Counted from the stretch's first letter, positions 1 to 10,008 are shown. The stretch is DNA of 64,000 bases from Pseudomonas nabeulensis (GCF_004682045.1 NZ_QUZT01000020.1:27922-91921), one strand, 5' to 3'. Notes: a model not told the origin generated them from the sequence alone. Program-made: numbers and translations.

Positions 1-2265
1 TTGCTCGGTGACGCTTCGGTCTTCGTTAAACAGTCGGTGGGCAGCGTGGCCCAGGAAGGCATCATCGCCGCCCTGCTGACCAGTGCCATGATCCTGCTGT
101 TCCTCGGCAGCTGGCGCTCCACGATCATCATCGCCGCCTCGATTCCCCTCGCGGTTCTCTCGGCGATTGCGCTGCTGGCCGTCAGTGGGCAAACCCTCAA
201 CGTGATGACACTCGGCGGGCTGGCCTTGGCGGTCGGCATCCTGGTGGACGACGCCACGGTGACCATCGAAAACATCAACTGGCATTTGGAACAAGGCAAG
301 TCGGTGAAGACCGCGATCCTCGACGGCGCCGCGCAGATCGTCGGCCCGGCATTCGTGTCGCTGCTGTGTATCTGCATCGTGTTCGTGCCGATGTTTTTGC
401 TGCAAGGCATCGCCGGTTACCTGTTCCGGCCGATGGCCCTGGCGGTGATCTTTGCCATGGCCAGCTCGTTCATCCTCTCGCGGACCCTGGTGCCGACCCT
501 GGCGATGTTCCTGCTCAAGCCGCACACGCCAGAGCAAGGCGCGGGGCATCACCCGGAAGATGCATTCATCAACCACCACGAGGGCGAACAGCACAGCAAA
601 CCGCGCAATGCCCTGCTGCAAGGGGTGCTGAATTTCCAGCAGGGTTTCGAGCGCCACTTCTCGAATATCCGCGACACCTACCACGGCCTGCTGACGTTGG
701 CGCTGGGCAATCGCAAGCGCTTTATCCTCGGTTTCCTCGCCTGTGTACTCGCCTCGTTCCTGTTGCTGCCAAGCCTGGGCCAGGACTTCTTCCCGGCCAC
801 CGACGCCGGTGCCCTGGCCCTGCATGTGCGCCTGCCGCTGGGCACGCGCATCGAGGAAAGCGCCGCGGCGTTCGACCGCATCGAAGCGCGAATTCGTGAA
901 GTGATTCCCGCCGAAGAACTCGACACCATCGTCGACAACATCGGCATCCCCCTCAGCGGCATCGACATGGCCTACAGCAGCAGCGGCACCATCGGCCCGC
1001 AGGATGGCGACATCCAGATCACCTTGAAAAAGGACCATGCCCCCACCGCCGACTACGTGAAAAAACTGCGTGAAGCCCTGCCGCAAAGTTTCCCCGGTAG
1101 CCACTTCGCATTCCTGCCGGCAGACATCAGCAGCCAGATCCTCAACTTCGGCGCCCCGGCCCCGCTGGACGTGAAAATCTCCGGGCGCAGCGATGAAGAA
1201 AACCGCGCCTACGCAGTGGAGCTTGAACGTCGCCTGCAACACGTGCCGGGCATTGCCGACCTGCGTATCCAACAGTCCACCGGTTACCCGTCGCTGCAAG
1301 TCAACGTGGATCGCCTGCGCGCCAATGGCCTGGGCATTACCGAGCGTGACGTCACCAACAGCATGGTCGCGTCCCTGGCCGGCAGCTCGCAGACCGCCCC
1401 CACGTTCTGGCTTAACCCGGCCAACGGCGTGTCGTACTCCATCGTCGCGGCCACGCCGCAATACCGCCTGGACAGCTTGCCGTCGCTGGAAGCCTTGCCG
1501 GTGACCGGCGCCGACGGGCAGTCGCAAATCCTCGGAGGCGTGGCGAATATCTCCCGCGTGGAAAGCCCGGCAGTGGTGACCCACTACAACATCCAACCGA
1601 CCCTGGACCTGTACGCCAACGTGCAAGGCCGCGACCTCGGCGGCGTGGCGCGGGATGTGCAAAAAGTGCTGGATGACACCGCGTCCATGCGCCCCAAAGG
1701 CGCGGTGATCAGCCTGCACGGGCAGATCGACGCACTGCATGAAGCCTTCAGCGGCTTGAGCTTCGGCTTGCTCGGCGCGGTGGTGCTGATCTACCTGCTG
1801 ATCGTGGTCAACTTCCAGTCGTGGGCCGACCCGTTCGTGATCATCACCGCACTGCCGGCGGCCCTGGCGGGGATTGTGTGGATGCTGTTTCTCAGCGGCA
1901 CATCCCTGTCGGTGCCGGCGCTGACCGGCGCCATCCTGTGCATGGGTGTGGCCACTGCCAACTCGATCCTGGTGGTGAGCTTCTGCCGTGAACGCCTGGC
2001 CGAACACGGCGATGCGCTCAAGGCCGCGATGGAGGCCGGCTACACGCGCTTCCGTCCGGTGTGCATGACCGCCCTGGCGATGATCATCGGCATGTTGCCG
2101 CTGGCCCTTTCCGAAGAACAAAACGCCCCCCTTGGCCGGGCGGTGATCGGTGGCTTGATCTTCGCCACCATCGCCACCCTGCTGTTCGTACCCGTGGTGT
2201 TCAGCCTGGTCCACGGGCGTCACCCTACTCGCGCTGCTGCTGGAGAAACCCCACATGTCGTCTGA
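1..2265 (+). CDS. RND efflux pump permease, 5'-truncated by the window edge
   Basis: Inner-membrane proton-driven pump of a tripartite efflux system (ACR_tran family). Reading is open from base 1, so the TTG there is the window edge, not a start. The visible 754 residues include the Asp-Asp pair in VGILVDDATVTIE (residues 83-84), matching D407/D408 of AcrB, which implies about 320 residues are missing. Two membrane-helix blocks flank the second periplasmic porter domain, as in the family. The TM10 lysine of AcrB (GLSAKNAIL) is replaced by alanine (GVATANSIL, Ala653 here), so this is not a close MexB/AcrB orthologue. The gene overlaps the adaptor by 11 bases and is in one operon with the next two genes. 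Substrate unknown. Confidence 0.93.
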   Translation: MLGDASVFVKQSVGSVAQEGIIAALLTSAMILLFLGSWRSTIIIAASIPLAVLSAIALLAVSGQTLNVMTLGGLALAVGILVDDATVTIENINWHLEQGKSVKTAILDGAAQIVGPAFVSLLCICIVFVPMFLLQGIAGYLFRPMALAVIFAMASSFILSRTLVPTLAMFLLKPHTPEQGAGHHPEDAFINHHEGEQHSKPRNALLQGVLNFQQGFERHFSNIRDTYHGLLTLALGNRKRFILGFLACVLASFLLLPSLGQDFFPATDAGALALHVRLPLGTRIEESAAAFDRIEARIREVIPAEELDTIVDNIGIPLSGIDMAYSSSGTIGPQDGDIQITLKKDHAPTADYVKKLREALPQSFPGSHFAFLPADISSQILNFGAPAPLDVKISGRSDEENRAYAVELERRLQHVPGIADLRIQQSTGYPSLQVNVDRLRANGLGITERDVTNSMVASLAGSSQTAPTFWLNPANGVSYSIVAATPQYRLDSLPSLEALPVTGADGQSQILGGVANISRVESPAVVTHYNIQPTLDLYANVQGRDLGGVARDVQKVLDDTASMRPKGAVISLHGQIDALHEAFSGLSFGLLGAVVLIYLLIVVNFQSWADPFVIITALPAALAGIVWMLFLSGTSLSVPALTGAILCMGVATANSILVVSFCRERLAEHGDALKAAMEAGYTRFRPVCMTALAMIIGMLPLALSEEQNAPLGRAVIGGLIFATIATLLFVPVVFSLVHGRHPTRAAAGETPHVV

Positions 2266-3424
2266 TCACAAACCCTCGCGCAAGCGTCTGATGCTCATGG
2301 GTGTCGGCGGCCTGACCCTGGCCGCCCTGTTGGTCGCCAACGGCCTGCACGCTCGCACCTTGCACGAACAATCGGTCACAGCCTGGACGGAGACCGCGGC
2401 CATCCCGCAAGTGATGGTGTTCCAACCGCAACAGAACGCCGCCGGTGACACCCTGCGCTTGCCGGCGCACCTGGAAGCCTGGAGCAAGGCGCCGATCCAC
2501 GCCCGGGTCAGCGGCTACCTGAAGGACTGGAAAGCCGATATCGGCACCCAGGTCAAAGCCGGGCAGGTATTGGCCGAGATCGACAGCCCCGATCTGGACC
2601 AGCAGCTGGCACAAACCCATGCGCGATTAGCCCAGGAACAGGCCAATGCGCGCCTGGCCGAAACCACCGCCACGCGCTGGCAAAACCTGCTGGCCAGCCA
2701 TTCCGTATCGCGCCAGGAGGCCGACGAAAAAACCTCCAACGCTGCGGCCGCCAAGGCCAATGCGCAGGCCGCCGCAGCGGACTACGCACGGCTGTCGGCA
2801 CTGGAAAGCTACAAGACCATTCGCGCGCCGTTCGCTGGGACCATCACGGCACGCAACACCGATATCGGTCAGTTGATCAAGGCCGACACCGACAGCGACC
2901 CGGAGCTGTTCAACATCGCCGACACCCATCAATTGCGCCTGTACGTGCCGGTGCCGCAGAACTACGCGTCGGTGATTCACCCAGGCCTTGAAGCCGAACT
3001 GACGGTGCCCGAGCATCCCGGTGAACACTTCAAGGCGCGGCTGATCGGTGACTCCACCGCCATCGACCGCCGCTCCGGCACCTTGCTGGCGCAGTTCGTC
3101 GCCGACAACCCCAAGGGCGAATTGCTGCCCGGTGATTACGCCGAAGCGACCTTCGCGATTCCGGCGGACACCCACGGTGTGAGCATTCCGGCCAGCGCGT
3201 TGATCTTCCGCGCCCAAGGCACCCAAGTGGCGGTGCTGGACGCGCAGAATCATGTGCACCTGCAAGCCATCCATATCGGCCTGGACCTTGGTGAACGCCT
3301 GGTGATCGACCAGGGCCTGAAACCCGCCGACCGCGTGGTCGACAACCCGCCGGACGCCCTGCGCGAAGGCGACCCGGTGCAACTGGCCGAGGCCTCGGGA
3401 GGTGCGCATGCGCCCAAGGCTTAA
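2255..3424 (+). CDS. RND efflux periplasmic adaptor (membrane fusion protein)
   Basis: Periplasmic adaptor of the HlyD/AcrA type, 389 aa, linking the upstream pump to the outer-membrane channel. An N-terminal membrane anchor (about residues 12-28) is followed by the biotin/lipoyl-like half motif VSGYLKDWKADIGTQVKAG and an alanine-rich coiled-coil hairpin (about residues 110-175). After that come the second lipoyl half (TIRAPFAGTITARNTDIGQL) and a beta-barrel segment. The start overlaps the pump's last codons and its stop is close to the next start, so the genes are probably translationally coupled. The gene order pump, adaptor, OMF differs from mexAB-oprM, where the adaptor comes first. Confidence 0.93.
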   Translation: MSSDHKPSRKRLMLMGVGGLTLAALLVANGLHARTLHEQSVTAWTETAAIPQVMVFQPQQNAAGDTLRLPAHLEAWSKAPIHARVSGYLKDWKADIGTQVKAGQVLAEIDSPDLDQQLAQTHARLAQEQANARLAETTATRWQNLLASHSVSRQEADEKTSNAAAAKANAQAAAADYARLSALESYKTIRAPFAGTITARNTDIGQLIKADTDSDPELFNIADTHQLRLYVPVPQNYASVIHPGLEAELTVPEHPGEHFKARLIGDSTAIDRRSGTLLAQFVADNPKGELLPGDYAEATFAIPADTHGVSIPASALIFRAQGTQVAVLDAQNHVHLQAIHIGLDLGERLVIDQGLKPADRVVDNPPDALREGDPVQLAEASGGAHAPKA

Positions 3425-4826
3425 GCCCATCGCCGCGTTGATGGTGCTGGCGTTGCAGGGTTGCTCCATGGCGCCGACCTATCAGGTGCCGCACGTTGAC
3501 CTGCCCGTCGGTTATCGCGAACAGACCAGCGACGGCCCGTGGCACAGCGCGCAACCGTCCGACCAACTGGCGTCCGAATGGTGGAAGCTCTACAACGATT
3601 CGCGCCTGAGCGAGCTGCAACAGCAACTGCTCAAGGCCAACCCGGATTTGGCGGCGGCGCTGGCGCACTTCGACGCGTCCCAGGCGTATGCCAGCCAACT
3701 GCACGCGGGGTTGTTCCCGCAGATCACCGCCAGCGCGCAGCCGTTGCGCCAGCGCCAGTCAGACTCAAAGCCACTGCGTGGCGCCGCGCAGCCCTCGGTC
3801 TACAACAGCAACACCGCCGGGTTTTCGTTGAGCTACGACCTGGACCTGTGGGGCAAAATCCGCAACCAAGTGGCGGCTGGCGATGCACAGGCGCAAGCCT
3901 CCGCCGATGACTTGGCGGTGGCGCGCTTAAGCCTGCAACACCAGTTGGCGACCTTGTACGTGCAGCTCAATGGGCTGGATGCCCAGGCGCGGATTCTGAA
4001 CAGTTCGCTGGAGGATTTCAGCCAGGCGCTGCAACTGACCCGCAGCCGCTACGAAGGCCAGATCGCGTCGGAACTGGACCTGACCCGTGCGCAAAACCAA
4101 CTGGCCGAAGCCAAGGCGCAGTGGGATGAAGTGCGCGGCCAACGCAACCTTACCGAGCATGCGATAGGTGAGTTGGTGGGCGTCGCGGCAAGTGATTTTT
4201 CATTGCCACCGAGCCCGCAACTGATCGCCTTGCCGGGCATTCCTTCGCAACTGCCCAGCCACCTGTTGCAACGTCGCCCGGATATCGCGGCGGCGGAACG
4301 ACGGGTGTTTGCCGCCAACGCGAATATCGGTGTAGCCAAGGCGGCGTGGTATCCGGATTTCAGTTTGACCGGGTTGATTGGCGGGCAGACTCAAGGGGTC
4401 GGCAATTTGCTCTCGGCGGGCAACCGGTACTGGGCCTTGGGGCCGTTGGTCAACCTGCCGATCTTTGATGGTGGGCGCCTGAGCGCCAATGAGCGCCAGG
4501 CCAAGGCCGAATTCGAAGAAGCCTCGGCGCAGTACCGCAGCCATGTGCTCAACGCCGTGCGCGAGGTGGAAGACAACCTGGGACAACTACGGGATTTGCA
4601 ACAGGAAGCCCAGGATGAACAGGCCGCAGCGGATGCGGCGCAACACACCCAAGCGCTGGCGATGAACAGTTATCAGGCGGGTGCGGTGAGTTATCTGGAT
4701 GTGGTCACGGCGCAGACCGCGGCGCTACAGGCGCAGCGGACGTTGAAGGCGGTGCAGACCCGCCAACTGCAAGCCAGCGTCGGCTTGATCACCGCCTTGG
4801 GCGGCGGCTGGCAACCCAGCACTTGA
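3408..4826 (+). CDS. Outer-membrane efflux lipoprotein, NodT/OprM type
   Basis: TolC-like outer-membrane channel of the efflux system, 472 aa. The ATG at 3408 is chosen because GGGAGG at 3397-3402 lies five bases before it, whereas the upstream in-frame GTG at 3402 overlaps that ribosome site. The signal peptide ends in a lipobox (LALQGC), so the mature protein should be an acylated lipoprotein. Two OEP repeats follow, the first containing SLSYDLDLWGKIRNQ and the second LLQRRPDIAAAERRVFAANA, both hallmarks of the NodT family. It is the last gene of the operon and is followed by a REPIN. Confidence 0.93.
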   Translation: MRPRLKPIAALMVLALQGCSMAPTYQVPHVDLPVGYREQTSDGPWHSAQPSDQLASEWWKLYNDSRLSELQQQLLKANPDLAAALAHFDASQAYASQLHAGLFPQITASAQPLRQRQSDSKPLRGAAQPSVYNSNTAGFSLSYDLDLWGKIRNQVAAGDAQAQASADDLAVARLSLQHQLATLYVQLNGLDAQARILNSSLEDFSQALQLTRSRYEGQIASELDLTRAQNQLAEAKAQWDEVRGQRNLTEHAIGELVGVAASDFSLPPSPQLIALPGIPSQLPSHLLQRRPDIAAAERRVFAANANIGVAKAAWYPDFSLTGLIGGQTQGVGNLLSAGNRYWALGPLVNLPIFDGGRLSANERQAKAEFEEASAQYRSHVLNAVREVEDNLGQLRDLQQEAQDEQAAADAAQHTQALAMNSYQAGAVSYLDVVTAQTAALQAQRTLKAVQTRQLQASVGLITALGGGWQPST

Positions 4827-5134
4827 CACCGCCCTCAGATTCAACTCCGGGCAAATGTGGGAGGGGGCTTGCCCCCGATGAGGGAGTGTCAGCTGATAAT
4901 TTTTTGCTGATACACCGCCATCGGGGGCAAGCCCCCTCCCACATTTCCTACAGTGTTGCCTGCAAGATGATGTCAGCCCTGCCCCCTCCGAGCATGCCAA
5001 AAAACAGGGCACTGGCGCACTGCCATCTAGCATGCCGTTTCAGCATCGACACTGAAAAAATTAGGTATTAGACGACATACATCCCGCCCTCTTAGCCTTC
5101 GGTTCACTCTTTACCCGATTGACCCGGAGGTCAC
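4827..5134. other. Intergenic region between efflux operon and catabolic cluster
   Basis: 308 bases without a credible gene. It holds one REPIN (4856-4943), then about 190 bases that become AT-richer toward the end (around 5055-5085) and presumably carry the promoter of the M20 deacylase operon. A good ribosome site (CGGAGG, about 5125-5130) precedes the ATG at 5135. No clear operator dyad was seen. Confidence 0.6.
4856..4943. repeat. REPIN (REP pair, inward arrangement)
   Basis: Left arm TGTGGGAGGGGGCTTGCCCC plus CGAT, then a loop with TGTCAGCTGAT and TTGCTGATACACC forming an inner stem, then the perfect complement of the left arm. The whole element can fold into one long hairpin. It lies directly after the efflux operon, where it may also limit 3' decay of the mRNA. 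Confidence 0.9.
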
Positions 5135-6439
5135 ATGCTGCAACCCCACACGTCCCCATTGGCACTGGAGCGGGACATCATCACGGCGGTGGAAACCCTG
5201 CGTGGGCAAACCGTCGACTGGCTGTCGCAACTGATCGAAAAACCCTCGCTGCTGGGTGACGAAGCCTCGGCGCAAACCTGGGTGGCCGAGCAGTTCGCCG
5301 CGCTGGGGCTGGACGTCACCGACCTGGTGATCGATGAAGCCGCGATCCGTGAACACCCTGGCTACTCGCCGTCGCTGATCAGCTACGACGGGCGCGTCAA
5401 TGTGATCGGCCATCACCGCCCCAAACAGGCGCGTGGGCGCTCGCTGATTTTCAATGGACACATCGACGTGGTGCCGGTGGGTGACGCCAGCCTGTGGACG
5501 CGCCCGCCGTTCGAAGCCTGGGTCGACGGTGATCGCCTGTACGGTCGCGGCGGCGCCGATATGAAGTCCGGCATCATCGCTTACCTCATCGCATTCAAGG
5601 CCCTGCAAAACCTGGGCTACGCACCGGCAGCCGAGGTCATCCTGCAATCGGTGGTCGAGGAAGAATGCACCGGCAACGGCGCACTGGCTTGCCTGGTGGC
5701 GGGGTACAGCGCCGATGCCGCGATCATTACCGAACCCACCAACAACGGCGTAATGAGTTGCCAGATGGGCGTGATGTGGCTGACCGTCGAAATCGAAGGC
5801 CACCCGGCCCATGCCGCCGTGGCCAGCGAAGGTTTCTCCGCCGTGGACATGGCGATGAAACTGTTCGAGGCCCTCAAGCAACGCGAGGCCCATTGGAACG
5901 AGCCTGACAACCGCCATCACTGCTACACCCACAGCCACAAGCCGATCAACTTCAACCTCGGCAAGATCGAAGGTGGCGAATGGGCCTCCTCGGTGCCCAC
6001 CCGTTGCCGCCTGGATATCCGCGTCGGCTTCTACCCCGGCCGCACCACCGAGGAAGTGCGCAGCGAACTCGAAGCCTGTATCCAGGACGCGTTCGAAGCT
6101 CACCCGGCCCACGGCGACGCCCAGTACCGCGTGCGCTACCAGGGCTTCCAGGCCGAAGGTTGTGAAGTCGACATGAACACCCCCATGGTCAAGTCGTTGC
6201 AGGCGGCGCACCTGGACGTGATCGGCACCAACCCGGGGCAGTTCACTTTCACCGGCACCACCGACGCCCGTTTCTTCAACCTGTACGGCGGCATTCCGGC
6301 CACCTGCTATGGCGCCACCGGCGGCAATATCCACGGGATCGACGAGTGGGTGTCGATTGATTCGGTGGTGGATGCCGCCAAGGTCCTGGCGGTGTTCATG
6401 GCGCGCTGGTGCGAGTTGGAGCCGCTCAACCCTGCGTGA
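5135..6439 (+). CDS. ArgE/DapE-family (M20) deacylase
   Basis: Metal-dependent amidase/deacylase of peptidase family M20, 434 aa, near the usual length. Visible metal ligands are NGHIDVVPVG (H109, D111), GRGGADMKSG (D142) and the catalytic VVEEECTGNG (E175/E176). A dimerisation/lid domain occupies roughly residues 205-320. The start has a strong ribosome site. It is the first gene of a plus-strand series with an OprD porin, MHS carrier, class II aldolase and 2-hydroxyacid dehydrogenase, so it probably cleaves an N-acyl or amide group from an imported compound. Acetylornithine or succinyl-diaminopimelate biosynthesis is unlikely in this context. The exact substrate is unknown. Confidence 0.85.
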   Translation: MLQPHTSPLALERDIITAVETLRGQTVDWLSQLIEKPSLLGDEASAQTWVAEQFAALGLDVTDLVIDEAAIREHPGYSPSLISYDGRVNVIGHHRPKQARGRSLIFNGHIDVVPVGDASLWTRPPFEAWVDGDRLYGRGGADMKSGIIAYLIAFKALQNLGYAPAAEVILQSVVEEECTGNGALACLVAGYSADAAIITEPTNNGVMSCQMGVMWLTVEIEGHPAHAAVASEGFSAVDMAMKLFEALKQREAHWNEPDNRHHCYTHSHKPINFNLGKIEGGEWASSVPTRCRLDIRVGFYPGRTTEEVRSELEACIQDAFEAHPAHGDAQYRVRYQGFQAEGCEVDMNTPMVKSLQAAHLDVIGTNPGQFTFTGTTDARFFNLYGGIPATCYGATGGNIHGIDEWVSIDSVVDAAKVLAVFMARWCELEPLNPA

Positions 6440-6528
6440 AGTGAAGACGCACCTGGCAAACACCATAACAACAACAATAAGCGCTCGATTCTTATCGATC
6501 TGCCGATCTCTTCTGACAGGCACAACCC

Positions 6529-7869
6529 ATGCATTGCATTCGCACACTCACCGGCGCCATCGCCGGAGCGCTGACGTTCGCCACCCTGATTCCGGTGGCT
6601 TGGGGCGATGATCACGGCTTCATCGAGGACAGTTCACTGACGCTCAACACCCGCACCTGGTTTTCCAAGGAAATGGCCAGCAAGAACAGCCTCTACCGCT
6701 ATAACACCCCGGATGGGCCGCAAACGTCGCACTCACGCACCGCGTGGGTCGAAGGCTTGAAGCTGGACTTTCGCTCAGGCTTCACCCAAACCCCGATTGG
6801 CGTAGGCATGGACCTTTCGGTGTACTCGGCCATCGCCCTGGAACGCAGCACCGCCAAGGCGGCCGGCGGCAGTAACCGCCTGCTGGTGAACAAGGACGGC
6901 AGCGTGGTCGATGACTGGAGCAAGCTCGGCATTGCCGCGCTCAAACTGCGCCTGGCCGACACCCAAGTGAAGATCGGGCGCCAGCAAGTCGAGACGCCGA
7001 TGATGAGCTTCTTCGACCTGCGTGCCCTGCCCGCTTCGTTTGACGGTGCCTCCCTGGAAAACACCTCGGTCAAGGGCCTGACCCTCAAGGCTGGCTACTT
7101 CGACCACACCAGCCCCAGGGCCGCCGCCGGCACCGAGGACCTGGGCTTGCAATGGGCCACCCGCACCGTAACGCCGGACTGGAACGGCTACGTCGGTGGC
7201 GACTATAAGTTCGGCGACGATTGGCGCGCCAGCGCCTACGTCTCGCGCCTGGAAGACGTCTGGGATCGCCAGTACCTGGGCCTGGCCACGCAAGCGCAAT
7301 GGGGTGCCCTGACCACGCGCATTCGGCTCGACGCCTACAACACCGACTCACAGGGGCGGGAGCTGGCCGGCAACATCAGCCAGCAAGCCTATGGCCTGAC
7401 CGTCACGCCGATCTGGGGGCCCAACACCCTCAAGTTCGGCTTGCAGAAAATCGTCGGCAACGAATGGTTCGACTACGTGCGCGACTCCAACGCCATGTCG
7501 CTGCCCAACACCATGGGCTCGTACTTCAACGGCCCCAACGAGACCTCGTTCCAGGTGGCGTACACCCGCGACTGGGCGGCCTTTATGCCAGGGCTGAGTT
7601 CACTGGTGTGGTACATCCGCGGTTGGGGCATCGACGGCACCGACTACAAGGGCGGCGCCAACGGTGCCTACACCCTGGCGACCACCCAAGACAATGAAAG
7701 CCACTACGAAGTCGGCGCCTACCTCATGTACGCCTTCCAATCCAGCCGCTTCAAGGGCGCTAGCCTGGCGGTGGGCAGCAACTGGCTGCGCACCAACAGC
7801 AAGACCCAGATTGAAGGCAATGTCGAGGAAGCCCGCGTGGTCCTCAACGTCCCTTTCCGTATTTTCTGA
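6529..7869 (+). CDS. OprD-family outer-membrane porin (catabolic cluster)
   Basis: Substrate-selective 18-strand porin, 446 aa. The signal peptide (residues 1 to about 26, ending near VAWG) is followed by GFIEDSSLTLNTRTWFSK, typical of the mature OprD N-terminus, and the protein ends in aromatic RIF (VPFRIF), the usual terminal-strand signal. OprD-family porins admit small carboxylates, amino acids or peptides. It lies 89 bases after the deacylase and 15 bases before the MFS gene, so it is likely the outer-membrane entry for the cluster's substrate. Confidence 0.92.
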   Translation: MHCIRTLTGAIAGALTFATLIPVAWGDDHGFIEDSSLTLNTRTWFSKEMASKNSLYRYNTPDGPQTSHSRTAWVEGLKLDFRSGFTQTPIGVGMDLSVYSAIALERSTAKAAGGSNRLLVNKDGSVVDDWSKLGIAALKLRLADTQVKIGRQQVETPMMSFFDLRALPASFDGASLENTSVKGLTLKAGYFDHTSPRAAAGTEDLGLQWATRTVTPDWNGYVGGDYKFGDDWRASAYVSRLEDVWDRQYLGLATQAQWGALTTRIRLDAYNTDSQGRELAGNISQQAYGLTVTPIWGPNTLKFGLQKIVGNEWFDYVRDSNAMSLPNTMGSYFNGPNETSFQVAYTRDWAAFMPGLSSLVWYIRGWGIDGTDYKGGANGAYTLATTQDNESHYEVGAYLMYAFQSSRFKGASLAVGSNWLRTNSKTQIEGNVEEARVVLNVPFRIF

Positions 7870-7884
7870 CCTTCGGAACCGACC

Positions 7885-9198
7885 ATGACTTCTGAAACGA
7901 TTGCGCTGCAAACACCGGCCGCCACGCCGCACTTGCGCGTGGGTGAGATCCGCAAGATTGTCTTCGCCGCCTACCTGGGCAATGCGCTGGAGTGGTACGA
8001 CTTTTTCCTGTTCGGCACCGTCGCCGCCATCGTGTTCGCGCCGTTGTTCTTCCCCGGGGATGTGCCGGCGATCTCCTTGATCGGCGCGTTCCTGAGCTTC
8101 GGCGCAGGCTTTTTGGCCAGACCGCTGGGCGCCGTGGTGTTCGGCCATATTGGCGACCGCTACGGGCGGCGTGTCTCGCTGGTTGCCACGGTGATGATGA
8201 TGGGCCTGGCGACCACCGCCATCGGCCTGCTGCCGACCTATGCCACGGCCGGTATCGCCGCGCCGATCATGTTGACCTTGCTACGTGCCATGCAAGGCAT
8301 CGCCGCCGGCGGCGAATGGGGCGGCGCGACCTTGATGGCGATCGAATACGCGCCGCCGCGTGAGCGCGGGTTCTATGCGTCGGTGGTGCAATTGGGCTCG
8401 CCGACCGGCACCTTGCTGTCCTCTGGCAGCGTGGCGCTGGTGGCTTCGCTGCCGGGCAATGCGTTTCTTGAGTGGGCCTGGCGCTTGCCGTTCCTGGTCT
8501 CAATCGTGTTGGTCGCGGTGGCGCTGTGGCTGCGCTGGCACGTCGAGGAAACGCCGGCGTTCAAGCAGTTGGCGCAACAGGACAAGACCAAGAAACTGCC
8601 CGTGCTGGAGCTGTTCAAAAAAGCCCCCGGACGCCTGTTGATCGGCATCGCGGCGTACCTGCAATGCAACGCCGGTTTCTTCATCATGACCGCCTTTATG
8701 ATCAGCTACGTGACCAAGACCCTGGGCCTGCCCAGCACGGTCATCCTCAAGGCACTGAGCATCGGCGCCGTGGCGCAGATGGTGGTACTGCTGTTGTCTG
8801 GCCGCTTGGCCGACCGCATCGGCGCGATCAACACCGTGGTGTTGGGCTATGTGGTCACGCTGGTGCTGGTGTTCCCGATCTTCTGGTTGGTGGACACACG
8901 CAATCCGCAGTGGATCACCCTCGGCATGGTCTGCGCCCTGGGGCTGGCGACCATTCCTTATGCGCCCATCGGCAACCTGCTGTCGCGGCTATTTCCGGCG
9001 CATCTGCAATACAGCGGGCTGGGGCTTTCGGCCAATCTCTCGGCGGTGATCGCAGGGTTTATGCCGGCACTGGCCACGCAAACCCTGGTGTTCTCCGATA
9101 ACCAGTCCTGGGGGCCGGCGAGCCTGTTGGCATTGATCGTGAGCATCTCGCTGATCGGCGCCCTGCTGGCCGGTTACGTGACCCGCCCACAACGCTGA
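7885..9198 (+). CDS. MFS transporter, metabolite:H+ symporter (MHS) family
   Basis: Inner-membrane proton symporter with about 12 membrane helices, 437 aa. The N-terminal motif GNALEWYDFFLFG and the loop 2-3 motif GHIGDRYGRR are typical of the MHS group (ProP, KgtP, ShiA, PcaT-like), whose members import organic acids, betaines and related metabolites. It starts 15 bases after the porin and is followed after 54 bases by the aldolase. It is therefore expected to import the same compound as the porin across the inner membrane. Substrate not predictable from sequence alone. Confidence 0.9.
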   Translation: MTSETIALQTPAATPHLRVGEIRKIVFAAYLGNALEWYDFFLFGTVAAIVFAPLFFPGDVPAISLIGAFLSFGAGFLARPLGAVVFGHIGDRYGRRVSLVATVMMMGLATTAIGLLPTYATAGIAAPIMLTLLRAMQGIAAGGEWGGATLMAIEYAPPRERGFYASVVQLGSPTGTLLSSGSVALVASLPGNAFLEWAWRLPFLVSIVLVAVALWLRWHVEETPAFKQLAQQDKTKKLPVLELFKKAPGRLLIGIAAYLQCNAGFFIMTAFMISYVTKTLGLPSTVILKALSIGAVAQMVVLLLSGRLADRIGAINTVVLGYVVTLVLVFPIFWLVDTRNPQWITLGMVCALGLATIPYAPIGNLLSRLFPAHLQYSGLGLSANLSAVIAGFMPALATQTLVFSDNQSWGPASLLALIVSISLIGALLAGYVTRPQR

Positions 9199-9252
9199 CC
9201 ACGCGGCGCGGTCCTCCGGGATCGCGCCCTCCCCTCTATAGGAACCCCCTCG

Positions 9253-10008
9253 ATGAATCACCTGGAACAACGGCTGCGCGAAGACCTCGCCGCGTGTTAT
9301 CGACTGGTCGCCCACTACCGCATGAGCGACCTGATTTTTACCCATCTGTCCGTGCGCATCCCCGGCCCCGAGCATCACTTCCTGATCAATCCCTACGGCC
9401 TGTTGTTTGAGGAAATCACTGCCTCCAATCTGGTCAAAATCGATATGCAGGGCCAACCGGTCGACGCCCACTCGCAGCGGGTCAACCCGGCCGGTTTCGT
9501 GATTCACAGCGCCATTCACGCCGCCCGCGAAGACGCCCAGTGCGTACTGCACACCCACACCCGCGCCGGCTGCGCGGTGGCCTGCCAGCCGGAGGGGCTG
9601 CTGCCGCTCAACCAGTTCGCCCTGACCTTCCACAAGCGCATCGGCTATCACACCTATGAAGGCGTGGCCCTCGACCTGGATGAACAAGCGCGACTGGTGG
9701 CCGACCTGGCCGACAATGACGTGATGATCCTGCGCAACCACGGCCTGCTGACCGTTGGCCGCAGCGTTGCCGAAGCGTTCATACGCCTGTTCTATCTGGA
9801 AAAAGCCTGTGAAGTGCAAATTGCGGCCCAGGCCGGTGGCGCATTGATCCTGCCCGAGCGTGCCGTGTGCGAGCGCACCCGCGCCCAGCTCAACGAGCCG
9901 AATCGGCAACGCAGCACGCGAGAGCTTGATAACACGGATGGTATTGAACTGGCCTGGCGCGCCTTGTTGCGTCAACTCGAACGCATCGCCCCGGATTATC
10001 GCCAGTGA
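9253..10008 (+). CDS. Class II aldolase/adducin-family protein
   Basis: Zn-dependent aldolase-fold enzyme, 251 aa. The metal site is visible as CVLHTHTRAGCAVA (HxH) and the C-terminal MILRNHGLLTVG (third histidine), characteristic of fuculose-phosphate aldolase and ribulose-phosphate epimerase relatives. Members of this family in catabolic operons cleave or decarboxylate hydroxy or keto acids. The stop overlaps the GTG start of the next gene, so the two are translationally coupled. The precise reaction is unknown. Confidence 0.85.
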   Translation: MNHLEQRLREDLAACYRLVAHYRMSDLIFTHLSVRIPGPEHHFLINPYGLLFEEITASNLVKIDMQGQPVDAHSQRVNPAGFVIHSAIHAAREDAQCVLHTHTRAGCAVACQPEGLLPLNQFALTFHKRIGYHTYEGVALDLDEQARLVADLADNDVMILRNHGLLTVGRSVAEAFIRLFYLEKACEVQIAAQAGGALILPERAVCERTRAQLNEPNRQRSTRELDNTDGIELAWRALLRQLERIAPDYRQ

